This document shows, in pieces, positions 7,370-13,956 of a DNA stretch of 21,017 bases. Position 1 is the stretch's first letter, and each line of letters starts with the position of its first letter. The translations under genes and the position numbers were made by a program. The stretch is from the NCBI GenBank assembly GCA_049515555.1, contig JBEKTY010000167.1, positions 1 through 21,017 of the forward strand, written 5' to 3'. Source of the stretch: JBEKTY01 sp049515555. GTDB lineage: Bacteria; Planctomycetota; Planctomycetia; Pirellulales; Thermoguttaceae. The notes under the pieces were generated by a model. The model did not search any database. It was given only the letters and a program-made list of their open reading frames with translations, and was not told the origin of the DNA.

Positions 7370-9562
7370 ATGGACGATCTTCGCGCAGCGCTGGAAAAGC
7401 ACCAGGCCGGCGACCTTGCCGGGGCCGCCAAGTTGTACCGGAGCCTGCTGGCGCGGGAGCCGGACCACGCCGACGCCCTGCACCTGCTGGGCGTGCTGCA
7501 CCATCAGCAACGCGATCACCTGCGGGGCGTGGAGCTGATGGGCCGGGCGATTGCCGTTTCGCCGAGCGTTCCCGCCTTCCACAACAATCTGGCGGAAGCC
7601 TATCGGGCCCTCGGTCAGTACGAGCGTGCCGCCGGCTGTTGCCGGATGGCCTTGCAGTTGTTGCCCGACTATCCGGAGGCACTGTGCAACCTGGGCCTGG
7701 CCTTGCAGGGGCTTGGTCGGAAGGCGGAGGCCGCGGACCAGTTCCGCCGGGCCCTGGAGCTGCAGCCGGAATTCGCGGCGGCGCACAACAACCTGGGGAT
7801 CGCCCTGCGCGAGCTGAACCAGCTCGACGAGGCGCTTCAGCATTTTCGCCAGGCCGTGACGCTGGACCCGGCCTTCGCCGCCGCACACACGAACCTCGGG
7901 CAGATGCTGCTCGACCGCGGACTGGCGGAAGAAGCCTTGCCTCACTGCCAAGAGGCGGTGCGCCTGCAAGCCGACGTGGCGGCTTTGCACCACAATCTGG
8001 GCAACGTCTTCCGCGTCATGGGCCGGCTGGTCGATGCCCGCGCCGCATATCTGGAAGCCATCCGGCTGGACCCCAAGCTTGCCCGGGCCCACGCCCACCT
8101 GGGCCTGATCCTGCGTGACGAAGGAAAACCGGATGACGCGCTGCCCTGGCTGAAGCGCTCGGTCGAGTTGGATTCCAGCGGCGCCGACCTGTGGCAGTAT
8201 CTGGCCGAAGCGTACGCCGACCAGGAGGATTATGCCCGGGCCATTCCCTGCTGGGAGAAAGCGCTTGAGATCGACTGCGAGCGGCCGGGATTCCATACCG
8301 CCCTGGGCTGGGCATTGCAAGAGGAGGGCCGGCTGCCGGAGGCGGAGGCGCAATATCGCGAGGCCCTGCGGCTGCGGCCGGATTGGGCGCCGGCCCAAAT
8401 GCAGTTGGGAGGGCTGCACGAGGAGTTGGGGAAACTGGCGGAGGCGGAGGCGGCTTTCCGCGCGGCCCTGCGCCTGGAGCCGCGCTATGCCGCTCCCCTG
8501 GCCCGCTTGGCGACCCTCCTCCGCCAGAAGCTGCCCGACGCGGACCTCGCCGCGCTGGAAGAGCGGCTGGCCGAGCCCGGGCTGGAGGACGAGCCCCGCG
8601 CCCGGCTGCTCTTAGCGGCCGCGCACGTGCTGGATGCGCGGGGGATGTTCGCGCGGGCCGCCGAAGTGGCGCGGCAGGGCAACGCGCTGGCCCTGGAGAT
8701 TGCCCGGCGGCGCGGCCGTGCCTACGTTCCCGCCGAGCACGAGCGTTTCGTCGACGGCCTGCTCCAGGCCTCCGGGCCGGAGTTCTTTAGCCGCCTGGCC
8801 GGCGCAGGGCTGGCCACGCCGCGGCCGGTGTTCATCGTCGGCCTGCCGCGCTCCGGCACGACCCTGGTCGAGCAGGTCCTGGCCAGCCACTCGCGTGTCT
8901 ACGGGGCGGGGGAGCTGCGCTTGGTGCGCCTGACCTTCGAGGCCATCCCCGAGACGCTTGGCCGATCCGAGACGCCGCTGGCTTGCCTGCCGGAGCTGGA
9001 CCCGGCCGCCACGCGGCGCGTGGCCCAGAGCCATCTCGAGAAACTGCGTGCGCTGGACGAGGGCCGCAGCGATCGCATCGTGGACAAGATGCCGGACAAC
9101 TACATGTACCTTGGGTTGGTGGCGGCGATGTTCCCCCAGGCCCTGGTGATTCACTGCCGCCGCGACCTCCGCGACGTGGCCATCTCTTGCTGGATCACCG
9201 ATTTCCGCAGCATCCGCTGGGCGAACGATCCCCAGCACATCGCCACGCGCTTCGCGCAGTATCAGCGACTGATCCGACATTGGAAAACCGTGCTGCCGGC
9301 GCCGCTTTACGAGCTGGACTACGAAGAGGCGGTAGCCGACCTGGAAGACGTGGCGCGGCGGCTGATCCAGGCCTGCGGCTTGGAGTGGGAAGCAAGCTGC
9401 CTGGAGTTCTACAAGACCAACCGTCCGATCCGTACGGCCAGCGTGGCGCAGGTCCGCCGCCCGGTGTACAAGCAATCCGTCGCGCGCTGGCGAAACTACG
9501 AGCACGAACTGCCCGAATTGTTGGCGCCCCTGGATCAGGTTATCGAGGCGGATAAAGCCTGA
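7370..9562 (+). CDS. TPR-repeat sulfotransferase
   Basis: The protein has 730 residues. The start is set at ATG 7370, where the first TPR begins (MDDLRAALEKHQAGDLAGAA). The frame is open upstream to 7223, but that part lacks family-like sequence. Twelve TPR-type units (about residues 1-390, consensus xxAHxNLGxxLxxxGxxxEA) form a superhelical binding scaffold. The C-terminal half is a PAPS-dependent sulfotransferase. The 5'-phosphosulfate loop is VFIVGLPRSGTTLVEQ, with PRSGTT near 493, and the 3'-phosphate loop is CRRDLRDVAIS near 596. Such proteins transfer sulfate from PAPS to carbohydrate, peptide or other acceptors, and the TPR part probably presents the substrate. The acceptor cannot be read from the sequence. 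No signal peptide is evident, so action in the cytoplasm is likely. It is transcribed divergently from the giant surface-protein gene. No clear Shine-Dalgarno sequence precedes the start. Confidence 0.9.
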   Translation: MDDLRAALEKHQAGDLAGAAKLYRSLLAREPDHADALHLLGVLHHQQRDHLRGVELMGRAIAVSPSVPAFHNNLAEAYRALGQYERAAGCCRMALQLLPDYPEALCNLGLALQGLGRKAEAADQFRRALELQPEFAAAHNNLGIALRELNQLDEALQHFRQAVTLDPAFAAAHTNLGQMLLDRGLAEEALPHCQEAVRLQADVAALHHNLGNVFRVMGRLVDARAAYLEAIRLDPKLARAHAHLGLILRDEGKPDDALPWLKRSVELDSSGADLWQYLAEAYADQEDYARAIPCWEKALEIDCERPGFHTALGWALQEEGRLPEAEAQYREALRLRPDWAPAQMQLGGLHEELGKLAEAEAAFRAALRLEPRYAAPLARLATLLRQKLPDADLAALEERLAEPGLEDEPRARLLLAAAHVLDARGMFARAAEVARQGNALALEIARRRGRAYVPAEHERFVDGLLQASGPEFFSRLAGAGLATPRPVFIVGLPRSGTTLVEQVLASHSRVYGAGELRLVRLTFEAIPETLGRSETPLACLPELDPAATRRVAQSHLEKLRALDEGRSDRIVDKMPDNYMYLGLVAAMFPQALVIHCRRDLRDVAISCWITDFRSIRWANDPQHIATRFAQYQRLIRHWKTVLPAPLYELDYEEAVADLEDVARRLIQACGLEWEASCLEFYKTNRPIRTASVAQVRRPVYKQSVARWRNYEHELPELLAPLDQVIEADKA

Positions 9563-9591
9563 GCCGGGATTCTTCACCGGGGTTCGTAGTG

Positions 9592-9607
9592 ACCCGATTT
9601 ATCGGGT
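9592..9607 (+). terminator. Weak hairpin after the sulfotransferase gene
   Basis: ACCCGA-TTTA-TCGGGT forms a perfect 6-bp stem, 29 bases after the stop codon. It is followed by only TT before GGAGG, so it is a poor intrinsic terminator. It could equally be a small extragenic palindrome. Confidence 0.3.
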
Positions 9608-9799
9608 TTGGAGGTAAGCGTCCGGCGGACCACGTAGGCAGAAATCTCCGGCTTGGTGCGGGCCTGGCGGGGTGGGGGTTGATTAGGCTGGACGTCATCC
9701 AGGTCGGGCGCTGAGCTGCGGGAAACGACCGGACGTAAGGATTAAACCAGCTATAACTGGCACCGCGAATTGATAAAAGCCACCAGAGGGGGGCGCTAC

Positions 9800-9828
9800 T
9801 TGTCGGTGTTCCGCCGTCGAGCTATAAG
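9800..9828 (+). promoter_or_regulatory. Predicted sigma70-type promoter of the Tad-like unit
   Basis: TTGTCG (9800-9805, 4 of 6) is separated by 17 bp from TATAAG (9823-9828, 5 of 6). The octamer CTATAAGT is repeated directly (9822-9829 and 9830-9837), giving a second TATAAG 8 bp downstream. The predicted start of transcription near 9835 supports ATG 9860 over the GTG at 9836 as the start of the first gene. Confidence 0.45.
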
Positions 9829-9859
9829 TCTATAAGTGACCTGTTCTCCGGGCACAGCC

Positions 9860-10291
9860 ATGAACACCACGGTCTGGCATCGTTCGCGTTCGCTAGTCCG
9901 GCGCGGTTCTCGCCGCGGCGTCGCTGCGGTTGAATTTGCCCTCTGCCTGCCGCTCGTCGCGACGATTGTTTTCGGCACGGTCGAGGCTTACAACATGATC
10001 GTGCTGAAGCAGTCGCTCGAGGTTGCCGCTTACGAGGCGGTCCGCCTGGCCGTCACGCCGACAGCCACCTCTGCCAGCGTAACCCAATGCGGTAGCAACA
10101 TGCTGACGCAACGCAAGGTCAACAGTGGAACGGTCCAGATCAGTCCGGCGGACCCGTCGAGCGTAACGCCGGGCAATCAGATCACCATGACGGTAACGGC
10201 CCCAATCGACGCCAATCGGTTCAGCGCGTCGTGGTTCTTCGGTTCCGGGAACATTTCTGTGACTTGCGCGATGTTGAAGGAATCCTATTGA
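9860..10291 (+). CDS. TadE-like pseudopilin-family protein
   Basis: This protein of 143 residues has the TadE signature. A basic N-terminus (RRGSRRG) is followed by VAAVEFALCLPLVATIVFG, a type IV prepilin-like site with Gly20 before the cut and Glu25 at +5, then one membrane helix (about 22-42). The rest (QSLEVAAYEAVRLAVTP, then a Ser/Thr-rich periplasmic part) is as in TadE/TadF minor pseudopilins. These proteins act in Flp/Tad-type pilus assembly or related surface export, anchored in the inner membrane. An alternative GTG at 9836 falls too close to the predicted transcription start. It overlaps the next gene by 4 bases (TTGA), which suggests translational coupling. No Tad ATPase or platform gene lies nearby, so its partners must be encoded elsewhere. 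Confidence 0.85.
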   Translation: MNTTVWHRSRSLVRRGSRRGVAAVEFALCLPLVATIVFGTVEAYNMIVLKQSLEVAAYEAVRLAVTPTATSASVTQCGSNMLTQRKVNSGTVQISPADPSSVTPGNQITMTVTAPIDANRFSASWFFGSGNISVTCAMLKESY

Positions 10292-11355
10292 GTACTAGAT
10301 CTCTCACTAACGTGTGTTTCTCGCCGTGTCGGCGGGGCCGTTGGCACCATCGTCGAGGGGCTATGGTAGTCTTGGTGGCGATCCTTCTAACGGCCTTCGT
10401 GGCCACTGCCGTCTTCTCCGTGGACGGGGCCCGCATCTACCTCACTGTGACTGAACTGAAGATCGCCACCGACGCGGCGGCCAAGGCCGCGGTAACCAGT
10501 ATGGCGCTTACCCAGAACCTGACCACGGCGCGACAAGCCGCCAAGAACATCGCTCAGGCGAATCTGGTAGACCATCAACCGCTCATCCTGCAAGACGCCG
10601 ACATTGTGTTCGGCAGCGCCTCGTTGCAGAGTAATGGAACGGTGCTGTTCACCCCGAACGCCACGCCCTACTCCGCCGCGCAAGTAACCGCCACAAAGTC
10701 CGAGGCGGGGGGCCCGCTGCAACTCCTGTTCGGCACGCTTTTAGGGACTTCCAGCGTCAACCCCCAGAGCGTCTCGGTTGCCGCCCGCGAGACGCGCGAC
10801 ATCGTCCTGCTCTTTGATCAAAGCGGCTCCATGACGGGACAGAAAGAGACCGATCTAAGGACGGCTGTGCAATCGTTCGTTACGACGCTATCCGGCATGA
10901 ACACCAACGACGAAGTGGGCATGGTGACATTCGACTCTTCCAGTTACGAGAAAGATACGATCGGTACGAGCCTTGCAAAAATCGGGAGTGATGCGAGCAC
11001 GTTGAACCCGTCGAGCCCCTGGGCTCTGACCTACATCGGCGGCGCAATCACCTCGGCCCAGAACATCTTGCAGAATGAGGGCCGCACTACGCAGTTTACC
11101 CAGAAGGTCATCATTTTGATGAGCGATGGTTGCCAGACTACGGGGACCACGACGCCCCTCCAAGCCGCCCAGAACGCCGCAAACGCAAGCATCATTATTT
11201 ACACCATCGCCTATGGGTCCGATGCCGACACGGCCACCATGCAGTCGATTGCCACGACGACCAAGGGAACGTACTACAACGCTCCCACCGGCGCCAGCCT
11301 GACGAGTGCCTTCCAGAGCATTGCCCAGTCGTTCCATTCAGTATTGACGCAATGA
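10288..11355 (+). CDS. TadG-like von Willebrand factor A domain protein
   Basis: The protein has 355 residues. The proposed start is TTG 10288, overlapping the upstream TGA stop and preceded by AAGGA 6-7 bases before; no ATG lies upstream of the membrane helix in this frame. After a basic N-terminus (RRGRWHHRRG), a helix at about 26-48 (VVLVAILLTAFVATAVFSVD) anchors it in the membrane with the bulk outside. This is followed by the TadG-like LKIATDAAAKAAV segment. The VWA domain starts near 172 with IVLLFDQSGSM, whose D-x-S-x-S (177-181) is an intact metal-ion adhesion site, and a further strand ILMSDG ends near 281. Such proteins are found with Tad loci and are thought to bind ligands or stabilise surface assemblies. 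It sits between two TadE-like genes in one unit. The frame is also open upstream of 10288, to 10231. Confidence 0.85.
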   Translation: MSTRSLTNVCFSPCRRGRWHHRRGAMVVLVAILLTAFVATAVFSVDGARIYLTVTELKIATDAAAKAAVTSMALTQNLTTARQAAKNIAQANLVDHQPLILQDADIVFGSASLQSNGTVLFTPNATPYSAAQVTATKSEAGGPLQLLFGTLLGTSSVNPQSVSVAARETRDIVLLFDQSGSMTGQKETDLRTAVQSFVTTLSGMNTNDEVGMVTFDSSSYEKDTIGTSLAKIGSDASTLNPSSPWALTYIGGAITSAQNILQNEGRTTQFTQKVIILMSDGCQTTGTTTPLQAAQNAANASIIIYTIAYGSDADTATMQSIATTTKGTYYNAPTGASLTSAFQSIAQSFHSVLTQ

Positions 11356-11392
11356 AATCCGGTAAGCGGGTACGGGGCAGGAGATACTAGAG

Positions 11393-11797
11393 GTGATGCG
11401 TCACAGGCATAACCAACGAAAGGGCACGGCGGCCGTCGAGTTTGCCTTGGTGGCTCCACTGGTCTTTCTGCTGTTCTTCGCGGCCTTTGAATTCGCACGG
11501 ATGAGCATGATCCAGGATGGTCTGGACTTGGCCGCTTGTGAAGGGGCGCGCCGCTGCATCGTGCCGGGGGCTACGAGTCAGAATGGAATCGACCAAGCAA
11601 ACACGGTTCTAAATACTCTTTGTATTCGCGGCGCGACAATCACAGTTACCCCCACGACCATCACCTCAAGCACGCCGTCGGTCACCGTCGAAATTCAGGC
11701 TTCTCTGGACAGCAATGCCTGGGTCACCCCATTCTTCTTCAAGGGTGCGGTTTTCGATCGGGCGTTCACGCTCAATCGTGAACTGGTCATCCAATAG
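11393..11797 (+). CDS. Second TadE-like pseudopilin-family protein
   Basis: At 134 residues it has the same design as the protein at 9860. The leader is short and basic (RHRHNQRKG), with a prepilin-like site Gly11|Thr12 and Glu16 at +5 (KGTAAVEFALVAPLV). A membrane helix follows (about 13-35), then DGLDLAACEGARRCIVPGA, typical of TadE. The start is taken as GTG 11393, with AGGAG 9 bases upstream; the ATG directly after it (11396) is a close alternative. It lies 37 bases after the VWA gene on the same strand and ends the apparent unit. Its sequence is clearly diverged from the first TadE-like protein, so the two are likely distinct subunits rather than a recent duplication. Confidence 0.85.
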   Translation: MMRHRHNQRKGTAAVEFALVAPLVFLLFFAAFEFARMSMIQDGLDLAACEGARRCIVPGATSQNGIDQANTVLNTLCIRGATITVTPTTITSSTPSVTVEIQASLDSNAWVTPFFFKGAVFDRAFTLNRELVIQ

Positions 11798-11908
11798 GTG
11801 AACGTGAGTGTCCAGCAGAATACGTCGGGGTGATTTGAGCCGACTAGGGCTGCGAGTTCTTCGTCCACAATTACTAGACTCGGATATCGTGGCTTGGCAC
11901 TCCCCTGG

Positions 11909-12955
11909 TCAACCCCCAGCGGCGAGGTCGTCCAGCCAGGCCTCGATAAGGGTGGCCTGGTTGGCGTTGCGGTCGATCTGCTCGGCGGCTTCCAGGCAGC
12001 GATCCAGTCGGGCGGCGGTGGCGGCGGGGTCGCCGGCTGACTGCCCCGCGGCCCGGCCCAGCAGGCGGTCCAGCTCGGGGTCGGCGGCGCCCGTAGCGCC
12101 GCTGGCGGCGTGCAGCCCTTGGCGGTAGAAGTCGGCGGCGAAGGCCACGATCTGCCGCAGCCGCGTGCGCCGCGGCGGGGCCTCCTTGCCGGCCTGGTCG
12201 ACGAACTGCGACACCATCTGCGCCAGGGCCACGCTGGCCAACACGGGCTGGGCCAGCCCCTCCAGCAGCGTGCGGCGGAAGGCCCACAGCTCGGGATCGG
12301 CCAGTTCCATCGCCCGCTGAACGCTCCCCTCGGCATAGCGGGCCAAGCGCTGCGCCTCGACCGGATCGGTCGTCAGACCCTGGCCCAAGAGCAGCTCGGC
12401 CACCACCTCGGCGGCGAGCGGGCTAAAACGGATCAGTTGGCAACGGGAGCGGATGGTGGGCAACTGCTTGGCCGGGCTGGTGCCGACAAGGATCAGCACG
12501 GAGCGCGGCGGCGGCTCCTCGAGGGTCTTCAGCAGGCAGTTGGCGCCCTCGGCGTTCAGCGCGTCGGCGTCGTCGATGACGGCGATCTTCCGGCCACCCA
12601 GGAACGGCCGCAGCGCGATCCGATGGCACAAGCCTTCCCGCCCCCGATGCTCCCGGTCGCCCAGCAGCAACTCGACGGGCAGGAACGCCTTGTCGGCCGG
12701 CTTGCCTACCAGGTCCACGTCGGGATGCGTGCCGGCCAGGGCCATGGTGCAACTGTGGCACGTTCCGCACGGATCCAGCGCGGCCTCCGGCCGCTCGGGG
12801 CACAGCAGGGCCTGGGCCAGCCGGATGGCAAAGGTCCGCTTGCCGATCCCCGCCGGGCCGGCAAACAGGAAGCTGCTGGCCAGCCGTTGCCGGGCCAGCG
12901 CGCGGCGGAACTTCTCCACCACGTCGTCATGTCCGTGGATGCCCTGCCAGGTCAT
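11909..12955 (-). CDS. holB: DNA polymerase III subunit delta'
   Basis: The protein has 348 residues and is part of the clamp loader that opens the sliding clamp at primed DNA. It shows the AAA+ core. A Walker A-like GPAGIGKRT lies at 33-41. Four cysteines of the delta'/gamma zinc module lie at 52, 63, 66 and 69 (C-x10-C-x2-C-x2-C). The Walker B-like VIDDADALN is at 126-134, and the SRC motif with the trans-acting arginine finger is at 170-172 (TIRSRCQ). The start is ATG 12955, with AGGGG 7 bases upstream. It lies 86 bases downstream of tmk on the same strand, the common tmk-holB arrangement, so co-transcription is likely. Long open frames on the plus strand here are shadows. Confidence 0.93.
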   Translation of the reverse strand: MTWQGIHGHDDVVEKFRRALARQRLASSFLFAGPAGIGKRTFAIRLAQALLCPERPEAALDPCGTCHSCTMALAGTHPDVDLVGKPADKAFLPVELLLGDREHRGREGLCHRIALRPFLGGRKIAVIDDADALNAEGANCLLKTLEEPPPRSVLILVGTSPAKQLPTIRSRCQLIRFSPLAAEVVAELLLGQGLTTDPVEAQRLARYAEGSVQRAMELADPELWAFRRTLLEGLAQPVLASVALAQMVSQFVDQAGKEAPPRRTRLRQIVAFAADFYRQGLHAASGATGAADPELDRLLGRAAGQSAGDPAATAARLDRCLEAAEQIDRNANQATLIEAWLDDLAAGG

Positions 12956-12990
12956 GGACTACCCCTGTTCGCCGAAGGCCCTCACCCTAA

Positions 12991-13011
12991 CCCTCTCCCG
13001 GAGGGAGAGGG
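12991..13011. repeat. REP-like hairpin in the tmk-holB spacer
   Basis: A 9-bp perfect stem CCCTCTCCC/GGGAGAGGG with a GGA loop is preceded by CCCTCACCCTAA (12979-12990). The block CCCTCACCCTAACCCTCTCC is a widespread bacterial extragenic palindrome type. It is related in form to the hairpin at 2881-2899. It lacks a T-run and sits inside a probable operon, so transcript processing or stability is a more natural role than termination. Confidence 0.65.
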
Positions 13012-13032
13012 GACCGGGCATCTGTTCGCTAC

Positions 13033-13081
13033 CTTCCGCCTTCATCCTTCCGCCTTCATCCTTCCGCCTTCCGCCTTCCGC
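13033..13081. repeat. Heptamer minisatellite, seven CTTC(CG/AT)C units
   Basis: Seven consecutive 7-bp units run without interruption: CTTCCGC, CTTCATC, CTTCCGC, CTTCATC, then CTTCCGC three times. The tract spans the end of tmk. On the minus strand it supplies the last codons (AEGGRMKAEG) and the stop TGA (13042-13044). Comparable AAGGATGAAGGCGG tracts are familiar from planctomycete spacers. Confidence 0.85.
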
Positions 13082-13683
13082 CTTAGCTTCGTCGTCGCCG
13101 CGGCCCGAATATCGGCCTGCACCTGCTCGACGCTCCGAGTGGCGTCGATCACGACCATCGTGCCGGGGTGCCGCGCGGCCTCGGTCAGAAAGCCCGCGCG
13201 GACCCGCTGGTGAAAGGCCGCCCCCTGGCTTTCCATGCGGTCGAGCTGGCGGTCGATGCGTGAGGCGGCCTGGGCCGACGGCATGTCCAAGACGATGGTC
13301 AGCTCCGGCATCAGGCCGCCGGTGGCCTGGCGGCCGAGCTCCCAGAGGGCGTCGACGTCCAGCCCGCCGCCGTAGCCTTGGTAGACCACGTTGGCGAGCA
13401 GATAGCGATCGGTGACGACGGTTTGGCCCAGTTCCAGGGCGGGGCGGATCAGCTCCTCGACCAATTGGGCCCGGGCGGCCATGTACAAGAGCATTTCGCT
13501 GCGGCGGCGGATCGCCAGGTCGTGACGCCCCAGCAGCAGTTCCCGCACCGCCTCGCCCAGCCGGGTGCTGCCCGGATCGCGGCAGGCGACCACCGTGTGG
13601 CCTTGCTCGCGGAGCCACTGGCAGAACCGCTGGACTTGGGTCGATTTTCCGGTGCCGTCGCCGCCGTCGATGGAGATGAACAT
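13042..13683 (-). CDS. tmk: Thymidylate kinase
   Basis: The 213-residue enzyme phosphorylates dTMP to dTDP with ATP in the cytoplasm. It begins MFISIDGGDGTGKST, with the P-loop at 7-15. The dTMP-binding segment RDPGSTRLGEAVRELLL starts at 35, and the DRY motif of TDRYLLANVVYQG is at 92-94. The LID-like region has the arginines RIDRQLDRME. The start is ATG 13683; the frame is open for 93 more codons upstream, but those overlap the 3' end of the giant gene and are not kinase-like. No strong Shine-Dalgarno sequence is seen. About thirteen residues at the C-terminus (RRKAEGGRMKAEG) come from the heptamer tract rather than the family core. It is followed by holB in the same direction. The gene opens 118 bp downstream of the giant surface-protein gene, probably in its own transcription unit. 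Confidence 0.94.
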   Translation of the reverse strand: MFISIDGGDGTGKSTQVQRFCQWLREQGHTVVACRDPGSTRLGEAVRELLLGRHDLAIRRRSEMLLYMAARAQLVEELIRPALELGQTVVTDRYLLANVVYQGYGGGLDVDALWELGRQATGGLMPELTIVLDMPSAQAASRIDRQLDRMESQGAAFHQRVRAGFLTEAARHPGTMVVIDATRSVEQVQADIRAAATTKLRRKAEGGRMKAEG

Positions 13684-13776
13684 GGGAGTTCGCCATTCCC
13701 AGTTTGTTTCTGCTGCGGAGAACCACGGTAGACAAAATGGCTGGACCAGTCGCTCGCCGAGAGCGTGAATTATCCC

Positions 13777-13804
13777 TAAAGGGTTGCCGGTTGCCAACCC
13801 TTTA
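13777..13804 (-). terminator. Hairpin at the end of the 1964-residue gene
   Basis: A 10-bp perfect stem TAAAGGGTTG/CAACCCTTTA with an 8-base loop overlaps the TAA stop codon (13802-13804). No long T-run follows on the minus strand (AGGGATAATT), so termination would be weak or factor-assisted. A second small stem (CGCTC/GAGCG, 13751-13765) follows. Confidence 0.4.
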
Positions 13805-13956
13805 CGACAGAGTCCCAAACGGGAGGAGGTTATCGACCGTTTTCCGCTGGGGCGTGGCGCTCGGGCTCGACTGGCCCGCCAGGGCCAAAAGCGCAAGATC
13901 GTTGACGTGGGGGATGATGGGTGCGCTGTTGATCGTGGGCGGGGCGTGCGCAGCGA
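13802..13956 (-). other. Conserved C-terminal tail module, copy B
   Basis: It contains DLALLALAGQSSPSATPQRK, then TVDNL. It matches the tail at 2937-3087, although the proteins differ in their main repeats. Similarity is high at DNA level as well (54 of 61 bases, 13827-13887 against 2959-3019). It begins right after the third TIG domain. Confidence 0.75.

Larger units (their letters stand above)
9563..9859. other. Intergenic region between sulfotransferase and Tad-like unit
   Basis: This spacer of almost 300 bp shows no convincing open frame. It holds a 6-bp hairpin at 9592-9607 (ACCCGA/TCGGGT, TTTA loop), a short inverted repeat CCAG-CTATAA-CTGG at 9747-9760, and the promoter at 9800-9828. 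Confidence 0.6.

Noticed and set aside
9747..9760. CCAG-CTATAA-CTGG inverted repeat as an operator or promoter
   Set aside because: It has 4-bp arms only and no matching -35 element; too weak to call.
9836..9859. GTG start at 9836 for the first TadE-like gene
   Set aside because: It coincides with the predicted transcription start and second TATAAG copy; ATG 9860 gives a typical TadE leader.
12110..13213. 367-codon plus-strand frame across holB and the spacer
   Set aside because: It is antisense to a well-supported holB and runs through the heptamer repeat; the translation HPSAFILPPSAFR is a known artefact of such tracts.
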